A stretch of 64,000 bases of DNA from Paenibacillus sp. FSL H8-0537 (GCF_038051995.1 NZ_CP150290.1:5198001-5262000); one strand, 5' to 3'; counted from the first letter of the stretch, positions 1-8,384 are shown. The notes: generated by a model not told the origin, from the letters alone. A program made the numbers and translations.

Positions 1-361
1 GCATATATGCGATGTATTGCATACTAGGATCGCGAATCGGAATAATGGCTATTGAGTAATTAGGATTTTCTATTATTTCCTTACCATCTAATATTACTTT
101 ATCCTCGGAATAAATTATTTTTTTTCCAACCTCTTGTTGTACCACATCTAGGTCAGGAGGAAATCTTTCATTTGTAGCTGCAACTTTACGAATTTCCCAT
201 TCACCATAAAATAATTTATATGCAGTATCATTAAATTTGGGAGTCCCTATCCCTGTACTTTCCTGGGTCTGTTCCTTATATTCTGAACATGAGGTAATAC
301 TCGAAAATGAAAAAATCAACAATACTGCTAACGTAATTATGCTAAAAATATTCTTCTGCAT
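1..361 (-). CDS. Partial putative lipoprotein, C-terminus cut by window edge
   Basis: The frame opens at an ATG at 359-361 behind an AAGGTAAGG ribosome site and stays open to base 1, so the 3' end lies outside the window. The first 20 or so residues are a lysine followed by a hydrophobic helix ending in SITSC, a lipobox, so the mature protein should be lipid-anchored on the outer face of the membrane. The visible mature part is acidic and contains GEWEIRKVAA. I do not recognise a family. It is the last visible member of the minus-strand island of small genes; a role as a membrane-attached immunity protein is possible but not shown. Confidence 0.7.
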   Translation of the reverse strand, partial: MQKNIFSIITLAVLLIFSFSSITSCSEYKEQTQESTGIGTPKFNDTAYKLFYGEWEIRKVAATNERFPPDLDVVQQEVGKKIIYSEDKVILDGKEIIENPNYSIAIIPIRDPSMQYIAYM

Positions 362-425
362 TTACCTTACCTTATCCTTTCTATTACTTAATAGAGTGCA
401 CATTCACATGTGGCAATTCCTTAGT

Positions 426-1004
426 TCAATTTTTATTACCGTTATCTATAATTTCACCAGTCTTAGGATCAACTATTGCCCAGTATTTTTTATTATTACT
501 TGAATCAATGAATTGGACACTCCAAACTTGGTACTTACCTAAATAGAAATTATAAGTTTGGCAAATAATTGTATCATAATTTAAATTCTTAATATTATTA
601 CCAGCTTTCAAGGCGTTATCGATAGCGACATTACTATCTACTGTCCAACTATCTATGTCAAGCTCTCCGGGATCTAGCTTACTGTCATCTCCTAAAACCC
701 TCATATCCTTTATTTTTTTCTCTTTTGTATTAATCTGAATTTGTGCAACAGTAGGATCATCACCTGTTTCTCTATTAGAGTATGTTAAGTTGACTTCACC
801 AACCATATTTTTGTCTAATATCATGAATATTTTACCCACTTGATAGTTTTCGCCTAGTGTAATAATTTGAGAATCAGAGTAATTTTTCAATTGGAAGGCG
901 GTGTTTAATCCCCCCGGTAACTCTGAATTTAATTGATAATTTGCTCTTCCACAGGATGTCAACAAACAAACAAGTAAAAGTACAATAGAGCTTCGATAGT
1001 TCAT
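426..1004 (-). CDS. Putative lipoprotein with PepSY-like C-terminus
   Basis: 192 residues. The ATG at 1004 follows AGGGTGATAAATCA, a good ribosome site. Residues 1-18 form a signal helix ending in LLTSC, a lipobox. The last 40 residues (WSVQFIDSSNNKKYWAIVD, then PKTGEII) resemble the beta strands of PepSY-type domains, in which a DPKTGEI turn is common. The protein is probably anchored outside the membrane. It is followed 64 bases later by another lipoprotein gene on the same strand. PepSY assignment is a resemblance only; the molecular function is unknown. Confidence 0.7.
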   Translation of the reverse strand: MNYRSSIVLLLVCLLTSCGRANYQLNSELPGGLNTAFQLKNYSDSQIITLGENYQVGKIFMILDKNMVGEVNLTYSNRETGDDPTVAQIQINTKEKKIKDMRVLGDDSKLDPGELDIDSWTVDSNVAIDNALKAGNNIKNLNYDTIICQTYNFYLGKYQVWSVQFIDSSNNKKYWAIVDPKTGEIIDNGNKN

Positions 1005-1065
1005 TGATTTATCACCCTAAATCTTCCATCGAAAATGGTATTATACGAATGAATCACATATTAAT

Positions 1066-1526
1066 TCAAATCGTCTCTAGCTCTGTAAACAAACAATTAA
1101 ATAACTTGGCTTGGCCAAACGGCAATAATTCGGTTTCAACATCTGGAACAATTCTATTGCAAAGTTCATGCGAAAGCTTCTTTTTGTTTAGCCTTTTCAT
1201 CAGACCATCAAGTATGCTTTCTACATAAACCATCTCTTCCATTTTTATAACTTCGTTAGAAAAAATCCATTTACCATCGACTATACTCGTTTCACGAAAA
1301 CAGCAAAAATAAACTTCTGTCAACGCACTCACATATAGGTCCAAATCAATTCTTTTACCCCCTAAAGATTTTATTAAAATGATATCATCATCAAGTATAT
1401 TTTGATTTTTCGAAATTAATATTTTGAATTGAATACAGTTATATTCATCTAAATTAGTGTAATTGATAGCAGGATATTGAGGAAAAAATCATATATTTCT
1501 TTAAAAAATCTATCCAACTGGTTCAC
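1066..1526 (-). pseudogene. Small hypothetical (possible immunity) gene with a one-base frameshift
   Basis: A GTG at 1526 lies 3 bases after the stop of the HEAT-repeat gene, inside GAGGTG, and gives MNQLDRFFKEIYDFF. That frame then runs out of phase in a run of six A (1483-1488 on the plus strand). Adding one base there joins it to an open frame (PQYPAINYTNLDEYN, later FKILISKNQN, IVDGKWIFSNEV and TELLPFGQAKLF) that runs to the stop at 1066, for about 150 residues. An intact start is lacking in the downstream frame except a weak TTG at 1344. It could be real decay of an unused gene or a homopolymer sequencing error. The product is cytoplasmic by composition and has no recognised family. Confidence 0.6.
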
Positions 1527-1528
1527 CT

Positions 1529-2014
1529 CTACATATTGAACAACTGCTGTGCTTCAATAAGAATTTCGTCCTGATTCGCTTCTAGCTTTTGGATTATGAT
1601 GCTGCTGCATGCCTTTTTCTCGCTTTCGGTAAGGCTATCGGCTATAGATTCTAATAGCGTGAAGGATTGAAATCTAACTTCTATGGCAGGACTGTCTAGG
1701 AGCCCCGTAATGACTTCAATATATGGACGATAATCAAGGTTTTCTAATGCATAAAGGAGTGTTCCTCTACTCTTTATCGTTTTAGGATGCTGTAGCATTT
1801 CAATTAGAGGTTTAACAGCCACATTATCAGCAATATCTGAAAGGGCAATCGCAATGACATTTCTTAATTTATTGCTCTCTGTTTGCTCTAACTGTTTTAA
1901 CAATACGGGCAAATACGCCCTATTTTTTGTTGCGCCTATATGCTCTATGAATGGAATAGCCTCTTCTATTTCTGCCTCTGTAATAAATGGATGCAAGTTA
2001 TGCAGTTGCAACAA
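1529..2014 (-). CDS. HEAT-repeat protein
   Basis: 161 residues built of about four helical HEAT repeats; the repeated core is of the type NKLRNVIAIALSDIADNVAV followed by PLIEML. No signal peptide is seen, so it is cytoplasmic. No ATG lies upstream in frame; TTG codons at 2014 and 2011 follow AGAGGTGAGG and one of them is the likely start. Short HEAT proteins bind other proteins and recur among immunity genes beside Rhs and other polymorphic toxins, which fits the location. The target is unknown. The next gene begins 3 bases after the stop, suggesting coupled translation. Confidence 0.75.
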   Translation of the reverse strand: MLQLHNLHPFITEAEIEEAIPFIEHIGATKNRAYLPVLLKQLEQTESNKLRNVIAIALSDIADNVAVKPLIEMLQHPKTIKSRGTLLYALENLDYRPYIEVITGLLDSPAIEVRFQSFTLLESIADSLTESEKKACSSIIIQKLEANQDEILIEAQQLFNM

Positions 2015-2098
2015 GCCTCACCTCTTATTTTATCTCTTGCTTGTAGACACTCAACCTCTATGAAAATTAAACCGTAATAATAGCATTCTAACTCTGAA

Positions 2099-2503
2099 TC
2101 ATTCAAATGATGTTGAGTAATAGTATGCATTTCCTGATAGTCTTTTTAATACTGATATACCTTCCATGTTTACCGAATTAGATGATGTGTACAAAATTCC
2201 ATAATGATCATCTACACTTCCACCAAGCATAAAAAAAATGTGATCATCTTCCTTTAATATTGATTTAATTTTCACTGTTTTATTATTCGTTTCTAATTCA
2301 AGCTCTTTAATAGTCTTGAAATCAGAATCCTCTAATATAACTAGATGATCGCTGATTTCAGCAGTGTGAAAATTCTCTGCTTTAATTAATTGATATACAT
2401 CGTCGAGAAAAGTAATTTCGTTTTTATAAGTTTCATTAGATGATGAACACCCCATTGAAAGTATAATTAAAAATAAACCAAATAATATTTTCAATCGCAA
2501 CAT
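2099..2503 (-). CDS. Small putative lipoprotein
   Basis: 134 residues from an ATG at 2503. Residues 1-19 form a signal helix ending in LSMGC, a lipobox, so the protein should be lipidated and extracytoplasmic. The mature part is acidic and carries SVDDHYGILYTSSN, which suggests a beta-rich fold, but no family is recognised. Its start overlaps the tail of a decayed gene remnant upstream. As with the other lipoproteins here, a role in neutralising a toxin at the envelope is only a guess from context. Confidence 0.7.
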   Translation of the reverse strand: MLRLKILFGLFLIILSMGCSSSNETYKNEITFLDDVYQLIKAENFHTAEISDHLVILEDSDFKTIKELELETNNKTVKIKSILKEDDHIFFMLGGSVDDHYGILYTSSNSVNMEGISVLKRLSGNAYYYSTSFE

Positions 2504-2620
2504 ATCCTGTTCAATCTCTCCTCAATTTCCTTGAATTCTGCTACTGAAGGCAAGCCTTCGTCTTATCTCTTTTCTAGCTCATTAATATTTCTGATCCTCC
2601 TTGAGTGTTTTAAAACTCAT
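2491..2620 (-). pseudogene. Remnant of a small gene with stop and frameshift
   Basis: From an ATG at 2620 behind an AAGCAAAT context, the sequence reads MSFKTLKEDQK, shifts frame, then reads INELEKR, an in-frame TAA, and DEGLPSVAEFKEIEERLNR before a stop at 2491. The last string looks like a genuine amphipathic C-terminus, so this is probably the worn remainder of a small cytoplasmic gene. The family is unknown. It overlaps the start of the following lipoprotein gene. Confidence 0.45.
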
Positions 2621-2645
2621 ATTTGCTTGATTGAACAACTTAAAA

Positions 2646-2917
2646 TTATATCTCTTCACTAAATGGCAGCGGTATCAAGTCCTTCTTCTCTTTTTTCCAC
2701 CAAAATGAGTTACCCCATAATAAATATCATTTGCCCATTCTTCAGGCAGCATATGAAACAACAAGCTCTCATCATCAAAACTATTCCCGAACCAATGTCT
2801 ATTTACCCGACCCAAGGCCTCATTATATGAATTGTTAAATAGTTTTACCATTTCATTAGTTACTTCATCACAGTACTGTTCAGCATTAATTGAGAGCTGA
2901 AAATGATACTTGTTCAA
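2646..2917 (-). pseudogene. Small hypothetical gene, frameshifted near its C-terminus
   Basis: The open frame begins MNKYHFQLSINAEQYCDEVT at 2917 and contains LLFHMLPEEWANDIYYG. It then meets a run of four C (2713-2716 on the plus strand). As written the frame ends in VTHFGGKKRRRT, which looks unnatural. One added base there would instead give NSFWWKKEKKDLIPLPF and a stop at 2646, a more convincing C-terminus. This is therefore likely a gene of about 90 residues broken by one base, or a sequencing error. Length, cytoplasmic character and position suggest an orphan immunity gene, but the family is not recognised. Confidence 0.55.
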
Positions 2918-3088
2918 AGTTTTATCTACTCTCCTTCACCAAAGCCTTAGACACAGAGAACCTAGCAGCAGATAAATTGACCTATCCAAATTTGAGGGAA
3001 ATGACATTTAAAAAAGTAAATGGGCTAAACGTATGGAGTTGTTACACACGCAAATTCCCTGTCCTAGGACTTCCACCTATATATTTAA

Positions 3089-3340
3089 TTATTTGTCTAT
3101 TAAATATCCTACTCCATCCAGTCTATCACGTTCTTCTAAATCCCAAGGCTCTATCGTTTTTACTGCACTCAATGGAATTAATAACCTTGTATCATCTTCA
3201 GCGTCAGAAGGTAATATGACTAAGACATTGTTAAAGTAATAATAATTAAGATATATCCCTATTACATATAAGTTATCGAGAAAAGTTATTTTTATACCTC
3301 GATTTAGATACCCCTTCATAAATATCTCTTGATTCCCCAT
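3089..3340 (-). CDS. Small hypothetical protein, possibly shortened by a frameshift
   Basis: 83 residues from an ATG at 3340 preceded by AAAGGGG. The sequence is beta-rich (IKITFLDNLYVIGIYLNYYY, later PLSAVKTIEPWDLEE) with no signal peptide. One added A just before the stop at 3089 would extend the protein by about 18 residues (IIKYIGGSPRTGNLRV) to 3042, so the present C-terminus may be premature. It sits among presumed immunity genes. No family is recognised. Confidence 0.55.
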   Translation of the reverse strand: MGNQEIFMKGYLNRGIKITFLDNLYVIGIYLNYYYFNNVLVILPSDAEDDTRLLIPLSAVKTIEPWDLEERDRLDGVGYLIDK

Positions 3341-3488
3341 GGTATATACCCCTTTTATTTATAACTAAACTCTGAAAAATAATTATTATATCTTAACATT
3401 CATTCCTGACTAAATACGAATGAAATATCAAAAAGCAGCTTCGTTCTCTTGATTTAATTTGTCTCCTTTATGGGTAGAGATATTATTA

Positions 3489-4046
3489 TCATTTCACCTC
3501 TACAAACAAACCCATATTTTCAATTGAGGGAATAATGGATTCTATCGATTTTAATGTGTGAACTCCCATTAAAAAATCATATCCAATAAATACTTTGAGT
3601 TCATTCTCATAAAAAACTTCCATACCTACATCTTCCCTCAACAAAAGTCTAATAATAGATTCAATTTGTTGAGCCGTATACTTCTTTCCGTTTTTTAAAT
3701 TATAATAGACGTCTTTAATATCTTTACTGCTATAATGCTTACTAAATCTGTTTGCCGTATGTTCAAAGACATTATCATTAAAATTTTTCCTAATATTATT
3801 AACTGTAAGGTACGGTATTTGTGTATAGTCCATGATCATCAGTACGGCATTCACGTAACTATCTTCCACTGACGTGTAACGTTCATTAGTTAAAATTTCA
3901 CCATTAAACGCTTTCCCTATATCACTAATTGCAATCCAGTCCTCTGGCATATACCTTCCTGCACGATCCCTTAGCTTTGGATCATACTTTGAAATTCGAT
4001 AATTTATCATCCAATCATCAATCCTATTCCACATCAATTGTGTCAA
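3489..4046 (-). CDS. Hypothetical cytoplasmic protein, possible immunity protein
   Basis: 185 residues if the TTG at 4046 is used; an ATG at 4034 (MWNRIDDW) is the likelier start, although neither has a clear ribosome site and translation may be coupled to the metallophosphoesterase gene, whose stop lies 1 base upstream of the TTG. The protein is mostly helical, with no signal peptide or membrane segment. Landmarks are RAGRYMPEDWIAISDIGKAF near the start and YDFLMGVHTLKSIESIIP near the end. I do not recognise it; size and context suit an immunity protein. Confidence 0.65.
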   Translation of the reverse strand: MTQLMWNRIDDWMINYRISKYDPKLRDRAGRYMPEDWIAISDIGKAFNGEILTNERYTSVEDSYVNAVLMIMDYTQIPYLTVNNIRKNFNDNVFEHTANRFSKHYSSKDIKDVYYNLKNGKKYTAQQIESIIRLLLREDVGMEVFYENELKVFIGYDFLMGVHTLKSIESIIPSIENMGLFVEVK

Positions 4047-4047
4047 A

Positions 4048-4749
4048 CTACGTTAATTTAATCATATCGTCATACAACAAATGTTGATGCTCTGGCAGCT
4101 CTTGATTATGATGAAAATGACCAAAAAACCATTTTTCATACTCAAGCTTACCTTTGATTTCATTGAAATAGTCATGCATCTGATCCTTGTCTACGTGATT
4201 TAACTTCTCGAAGTTCAAGGATAGCCACTTCAAAGCATCAGCTGAACATGTATGGGTAATAACATAGTCCACCTTCCATGAGCATTGCTCCAGGTTATGG
4301 AGCCCCTCTTCATATTCTGCAAAAGATGGCATTTCTCTCGGCCACCAAGAGATGTCAACCTTGCGATATGGTTTGTCATGGGAAGCTGCTCCGCCAAATG
4401 TAAAAAGCTTTTTCTCTTCGAGCTCAAAAATCTGTCCTCTCATTAAATGAATAATGCTTGGCGTAATTTTATGAATCTTGCCGCCCTTCCACTCCTCGAC
4501 CGGATAGGCTTCAAGAAGATTGAAATTTTCGTGGTTCCCATCGATAAATAAAGTAGTCCAAGGTTTATTCGTTAGCCAATTGAGCCAATACCTGTCTTCC
4601 CGATCCCCCGCCCATAGCAAACCAAAATCGCCAGCTATAATGACATAATCGTTTTTGGTCAGTGTTTTTCCAACAGGAAAATTTTTAGAGTTAAAACGTT
4701 TTCCAACGCTGATTGATCCGTGAATATCACCCGTTATGTATATGGACAT
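4048..4749 (-). CDS. Calcineurin-like metallophosphoesterase
   Basis: About 233 residues. The ATG at 4749 (MSIYITGDIHG) has GGAAAGG nine bases upstream; a longer frame exists but adds an atypical N-terminus. The metal-binding blocks of the family are visible in order: GDIHG, AGDFG, IDGNHEN, a histidine in VITHTCS, and GHFHHN. It should hydrolyse a phosphoester with two bound metal ions in the cytoplasm; the substrate cannot be read from sequence. It is an unusual enzyme to find inside a run of small immunity-like genes, and could be a passenger or could undo a nucleotide modification made by a toxin. Confidence 0.88.
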   Translation of the reverse strand: MSIYITGDIHGSISVGKRFNSKNFPVGKTLTKNDYVIIAGDFGLLWAGDREDRYWLNWLTNKPWTTLFIDGNHENFNLLEAYPVEEWKGGKIHKITPSIIHLMRGQIFELEEKKLFTFGGAASHDKPYRKVDISWWPREMPSFAEYEEGLHNLEQCSWKVDYVITHTCSADALKWLSLNFEKLNHVDKDQMHDYFNEIKGKLEYEKWFFGHFHHNQELPEHQHLLYDDMIKLT

Positions 4750-4822
4750 CCTACCCATCCTTTCCAAAAAAATTAGCCTCACTAACACACTGGCCACTAG
4801 TTTTTTTCATATAAGCAAACCG

Positions 4823-5743
4823 TTAGCTCATTGCTCTTGCTTTCTGAAATAGGGCTAGCTTTATTTTTCTGTCACTTTCAGATGCCGTAGGCTCTTCGAG
4901 TGCCTTTAGCCCATTTTCAGATATTGCTCCATGATCCAGTGCAAAATCTAAAGCATGGTATGCTCGTAAATGGAGTAGATTCACGACTTGATCGGCGTCC
5001 AGCTTCTCCCCAGACCTCACCTTTCCTCTACATTTGAAAGCTTCTGCTTCTTTAAGAAAAGCACTCCCGCTTAAAAATTGCTCCAGTTCCATCACTTGAG
5101 CCAGACTTAAGCTGTCTTTTTTCATCGCAGTAATTAGAATACTCTCTAAGCTAATGAACCCATTCGCTTTATATTCATACAGCATTTCATTAAAAAGCGG
5201 CTTAGCTATTTGCCCCTGCTCCACTATTTTTCCACCAAAAAAGGCGAAAACAATATGCTCCTTCACTTGAGGATGCATTTCAACCTTATCCCTAGCATTG
5301 TAAATGTTACTCAAGGCTTTAGGTGAAAGCCTTCCATGAAGCTCAAGCTGCTCATCTAGATCCATTTTTGCAAGTAATAGATTAATCGTTCCGATTAATT
5401 GATCATCTTCATTGTCATTCTCTAAATGGATTGCTTCTAAAAATGCAATTATGTTTACATCGTTACGATGCGCCTGTCCCCATTCATTAAACTTTACCCA
5501 AAACTTCTCATCAAAAATAGTTTCCTTGTCCAGCCCAAATGCTATACCTAGCTCTTTCCACTTTGCAAAATTAAATTCCTCTGGATATTTTCCCGACGAA
5601 TAAAGTTCAATAACTAAGCCTTCAAAGGCCATTTCATATTCATCATGCTCAAAATAATGTTTCACAGCTTCTAACTCTTCAGCAGAAAATAGGGCCTTCG
5701 ATAGACTTATAAATTGTTCTAACGCCTGTTTTTCTGAAGCCAT
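4823..5743 (-). CDS. MafI-like immunity domain protein with long helical extension
   Basis: 306 residues from the ATG at 5743 (MASEKQALEQF), which has a very good ribosome site, GGAGGGG, six bases upstream. The same frame is open 28 codons further to 5827, but that part (KQINNLIVGNSLADVEG) has a poorer site and may be left over from another gene. Residues 1-60 (SAEELEAVKHYFEHDEYEMA) resemble the helical MafI immunity family. The rest is helical with no recognised domain. No signal peptide is present. A role in neutralising a toxin in the cytoplasm is inferred from this resemblance and from the neighbours. Confidence 0.6.
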   Translation of the reverse strand: MASEKQALEQFISLSKALFSAEELEAVKHYFEHDEYEMAFEGLVIELYSSGKYPEEFNFAKWKELGIAFGLDKETIFDEKFWVKFNEWGQAHRNDVNIIAFLEAIHLENDNEDDQLIGTINLLLAKMDLDEQLELHGRLSPKALSNIYNARDKVEMHPQVKEHIVFAFFGGKIVEQGQIAKPLFNEMLYEYKANGFISLESILITAMKKDSLSLAQVMELEQFLSGSAFLKEAEAFKCRGKVRSGEKLDADQVVNLLHLRAYHALDFALDHGAISENGLKALEEPTASESDRKIKLALFQKARAMS

Positions 5744-5848
5744 AGATATCCCCTCCACGTCAGCAAGGCTATTACCAACGATAAGATTATTAATTTGCTT
5801 TACTTCAAGCTTCATCATGAGCAGCATACCATTCCCATAGTAATTGCA

Positions 5849-6193
5849 TTATTCGTCAAATTTATTGAGCCAATACATCGGTTTCTCTGTACTAGTCATG
5901 GATTTAAGTAAGTCTAATGTTTCTTTCTTTTTCAGTTTAATTGCTTCTTTCAGCTTTCCGGGAGCTACATCTCGTATATCTTCCAACATACAGCATTCCT
6001 CGAATAACTCAGTTATCGTCTTGTTCGCATCATTTTGTTTTAGAAGTTCTGCTACATATGGTCGGTAAAGATAGGCATATGCATCTTCAAACGTTAATGC
6101 ACCTTCAATCAAGGAATTAAGCATACCAAGATTTAATATACATAAAAACTTTTGAATTTCTTCTGAATGCTCCAGTTCAATTTTTAATTTCAA
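5849..6193 (-). CDS. DUF3969-like small protein
   Basis: 114 residues. The start is a TTG at 6193 behind AAGGAGTACTACA; there is no upstream ATG. The core (LNLGMLNSLIEGALTFEDA followed by YLYRPYV) resembles DUF3969, a family of about 110 residues found in Bacillales. It is helical and cytoplasmic. DUF3969 genes have no proven activity that I know of. Location among immunity-like genes suggests the same kind of role. Family assignment is from memory of the pattern and should be checked with a profile search. Confidence 0.65.
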   Translation of the reverse strand: MKLKIELEHSEEIQKFLCILNLGMLNSLIEGALTFEDAYAYLYRPYVAELLKQNDANKTITELFEECCMLEDIRDVAPGKLKEAIKLKKKETLDLLKSMTSTEKPMYWLNKFDE

Positions 6194-6292
6194 TGTAGTA
6201 CTCCTTTATTCGAGTATTCAAATTGACATATTTCCCTAAAAACCCAATTATCATAACTAAGCATACGTTTAATAGATTTTTTGTATTCTCTC

Positions 6293-6715
6293 CTACCCCA
6301 TTACACTTCTCAACCAGTCAGAATAGTATTTTGACTGTGCTTCTATACCAACAAACTCCAATTCCTCTTCACAGTCAAAAATATCGACTACATCTGCAAT
6401 TTTAGCTTTTTGACCCCAAATTAACTTATAGGCTTTTCTTCCATATCCCATGGAAAACTGCATTGTTGATGGATAAACATTTTTAGCAGCACCATTGCAT
6501 ACGATTTGAATGTTTTCTATTTCTAAAACTTCTCTTAGTGCTAAAAGTGCGGAAAAGAAATTTTCACCTTTAATGTTAACTATACGACCATTAATTTTCA
6601 TCTTAACGAGGACCATATCCTCATCATCAGGCGCTTCTTCATATAACATTAATTCTTCAGTAGTTTCCGTTTCTCTATTAAGTATTAACTTAACATACTT
6701 TATTTCGAATTCCAT
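6293..6715 (-). CDS. Conserved hypothetical protein
   Basis: 140 residues from an ATG at 6715 with a perfect AAGGAGGTAAGTA ribosome site. The central part, ENFFSALLALREVLEIENIQ followed by CNGAAKNVYPSTM and GYGRKAYKL, looks like a conserved family with an alpha/beta fold, which I think recurs as small proteins in Firmicutes. No signal peptide or membrane segment is seen. Function unknown. It stands in the immunity-like array and its strong ribosome site argues that this one is expressed. Confidence 0.7.
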   Translation of the reverse strand: MEFEIKYVKLILNRETETTEELMLYEEAPDDEDMVLVKMKINGRIVNIKGENFFSALLALREVLEIENIQIVCNGAAKNVYPSTMQFSMGYGRKAYKLIWGQKAKIADVVDIFDCEEELEFVGIEAQSKYYSDWLRSVMG

Positions 6716-6807
6716 TACTTACCTCCTTTGAATTTGATATTGCAATTATTATATTACTCTTAAAAATGGTGCTGTACGTTTCTTTGACCGTCACAAATTG
6801 GTTGAAC

Positions 6808-7200
6808 TTATCCGCTTGATTCATTCGGTTTGCTATACAACTCAAGTCTATTCGCTTCAAGGAATTGTACCGACGATTTGTCAACTGCACCAAAATAAAT
6901 AAAATTCTCACGGGCTTGGACAAGGGTCATGCCGTTCGGTGAACTATAGTATTGTGGATCTATGTTTTCATAATAAGTACATTGTATTTGTCATCCATTA
7001 CATACTCAGGCGGTTCATCAGAATTCAATATTTCATGCTTAAGCGAATCTGGTAAATGATTGAAAATAGCTTCTTCTTGAGCTATTCCCCACCAGTTTAA
7101 CAATACTTCATACCTCATTGTATTGTTCATAGTTTAAATCGTATTTTTGATAATATGGAGAATTGCTTCTTCACGTTTCAATATGTGACACATAAATCAT
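6808..7200 (-). pseudogene. Decayed small gene with a stop and two frame changes
   Basis: From an ATG at 7200, eight bases after the stop of the preceding pseudogene, the frame reads MIYVSHIET, meets TGA, then continues RSNSPYYQKYDLNYEQYNEV. It changes phase to LLNWWGIAQEEAIFNHLPDS and changes again to YYENIDPQYYSSPNGMTL and ARENFIYFGAVDKSS before a stop at 6808. Together these make one protein-like sequence of about 130 residues, broken in three places. The family is unknown; tyrosine-rich composition and location suggest a lost immunity gene. Three lesions make a sequencing error alone unlikely. Confidence 0.55.
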
Positions 7201-7207
7201 TTCTTAA

Positions 7208-7655
7208 CTAACGGTTATATGACTCCCATCGATCTTCCCCTACAAGATTTAGAATATTACAAAATTCATAAACTTCTATCATTCTTTTTGTTATCAAAAA
7301 GCCGTCTTCCTCAATTTCTTCTGCCGTTAAATCAGTCTCCTTTGATGACCAATAAATTATGGTGTCCACATGAATTTCCAGATCAGTTATAAGAATACTT
7401 CGAATCTCATTCCAAATCGTTTCTTCTTCCTTACATACTTGAAGCTCATCTTCGTATGAAGCCACAATAATAGCCATAAGAGCGTATTTTTCATCTACAT
7501 TCCAGTTAAATGATTTATAGCTTTGAATAAATTCTTGAAGCCTAGAGTGATCTGCAATTATATATTCCCAATCAATGTGATGAGTATCTGATAAATCAAA
7601 TTTTTCAATAAGTTTAAGTCTTGCCTCAGGAGTGACTCCAAGGATAATTATTCAT
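7208..7655 (-). pseudogene. Frameshifted copy of the immunity gene at 17952-18401
   Basis: This is a close paralogue of the intact 149-residue gene beside the full-length rhs. The last 89 residues match it almost residue for residue (DELQVCKEEET, LITKRMIEVYEFCNILNLVG). The ATG at 7655 and its AAAGGTGATCAA ribosome site are also conserved. After MNNYP the frame is lost, because one base is missing relative to the intact copy near 7640, and the true frame resumes at once (GVTPEARLKLIEKFDLSD-like codons). So this is an inactivated duplicate of a living immunity gene. A remnant of the matching toxin lies directly upstream. Confidence 0.85.
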
Positions 7656-7663
7656 TTGATCAC

Positions 7664-7795
7664 CTTTCTGCTACTATAGAATGATATATGAACCTGTAAT
7701 ACTATTACATTTTATAAAAAGATACATACTTTATCTACAATAAGCTTTTCTCCTGATTCAGAAATGAAGTCCCTTTTACATTACTTGCGGGCCTT
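7664..7795 (-). pseudogene. Remnant of the toxin tip of the full-length Rhs
   Basis: The DNA just upstream of the inactivated immunity copy aligns with the 3' end of the full-length rhs gene (18406-18540). Both contain a SNVxGxSFL reading, an AGGAGAAA block, a GATAA/GATAG block and the final CAGAAAGGTGAT junction. Here the reading frame is broken by missing bases and stops. It is therefore a worn copy of the last 35-45 codons of a toxin domain, still attached to its immunity gene. It overlaps the extended tail of the neighbouring immunity-like gene. Confidence 0.65.
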
Positions 7796-8247
7796 CTCCA
7801 ACCGTAACTGCCCTACATGATTAAGCTCATCAAAAGATAACTCTACTTTTTTTGAAAAGGATTTTCATCCAAGATGATGCATGATATTTTTTTTGCTGCT
7901 ATGAAAATAGGTGGGCTATCAAAATACTCAACATTTATTTTGAAAATATAATTTCCAATTTCTGTTCTGTATTTTTTGTTAACTTCTATTTCTTCATCTT
8001 TACTTGCTAATTCAATAAACACTTTGGACGTATCCGTGTGCCATAAAAATAAAGTAGAAACAAAATAGGGTTGGTCAAATACAATATCAATCGCATACTC
8101 ATTACTTTGATCTATACTTCCTGATAAAACAATTTGCCCTGCACTCATCATACAAAACTCAAAGTCCATCCATAAACATCGCTTTAAATACGCATTAATC
8201 TTTTCCACTTCTAAATTAACATCCTCTAAATTCATTACAAACACCAC
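7781..8247 (-). pseudogene. Immunity-like gene with one-base frameshift near its end
   Basis: A GTG at 8247 follows AGAGGAG by five bases; an ATG at 8235 is also possible. The open frame gives 134 residues (MNLEDVNLEVEKINAYLKRC, then beta-rich SGSIDQSNEYAIDIVFDQPY and ISCIILDENPFQKK). It stops at a run of seven T on the plus strand (7847-7853). One added base there continues it as VELSFDELNHVGQLRLEKAR to a stop at 7781, a natural-looking C-terminus. Either the gene has lost its last 20 residues or the homopolymer was miscounted. A small cytoplasmic immunity-type protein is likely; no family is named with confidence. Confidence 0.6.
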
Positions 8248-8384
8248 ATCATCTCCTCTGGTAAGTCTATGTGTGTATTTTTTGCACCAGTAACATTAAT
8301 ATAAGCATTTTCAGCCCCATTTTCATATATTTCTTTCAGGTCACTTACGTTGAGTTTACCGCCTACAGTAAGTTTGTAAATCAT
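8235..8384 (-). CDS. 49-codon ORF beginning MIYKLTVGG, possible gene fragment
   Basis: An ATG at 8384 opens MIYKLTVGGKLNVSDLKEIY, and the frame ends with HIDLPEEMMWCL at a TAA at 8235-8237 that overlaps the start of the next gene. The promoter-proximal DNA and the first nine codons are nearly repeated at 13014 (MIYRLIVGG). So this looks like a recombination junction: a shared beginning fused to a different end. It may be a small real gene or the stump of a larger one. No family is recognised. Confidence 0.4.
   Translation of the reverse strand: MIYKLTVGGKLNVSDLKEIYENGAENAYINVTGAKNTHIDLPEEMMWCL

Noticed and set aside
6690..6923. 77-codon minus-strand frame
   Set aside because: It overlaps the pseudogene at 6808-7200 in another phase and the next gene start; no protein-like sequence.
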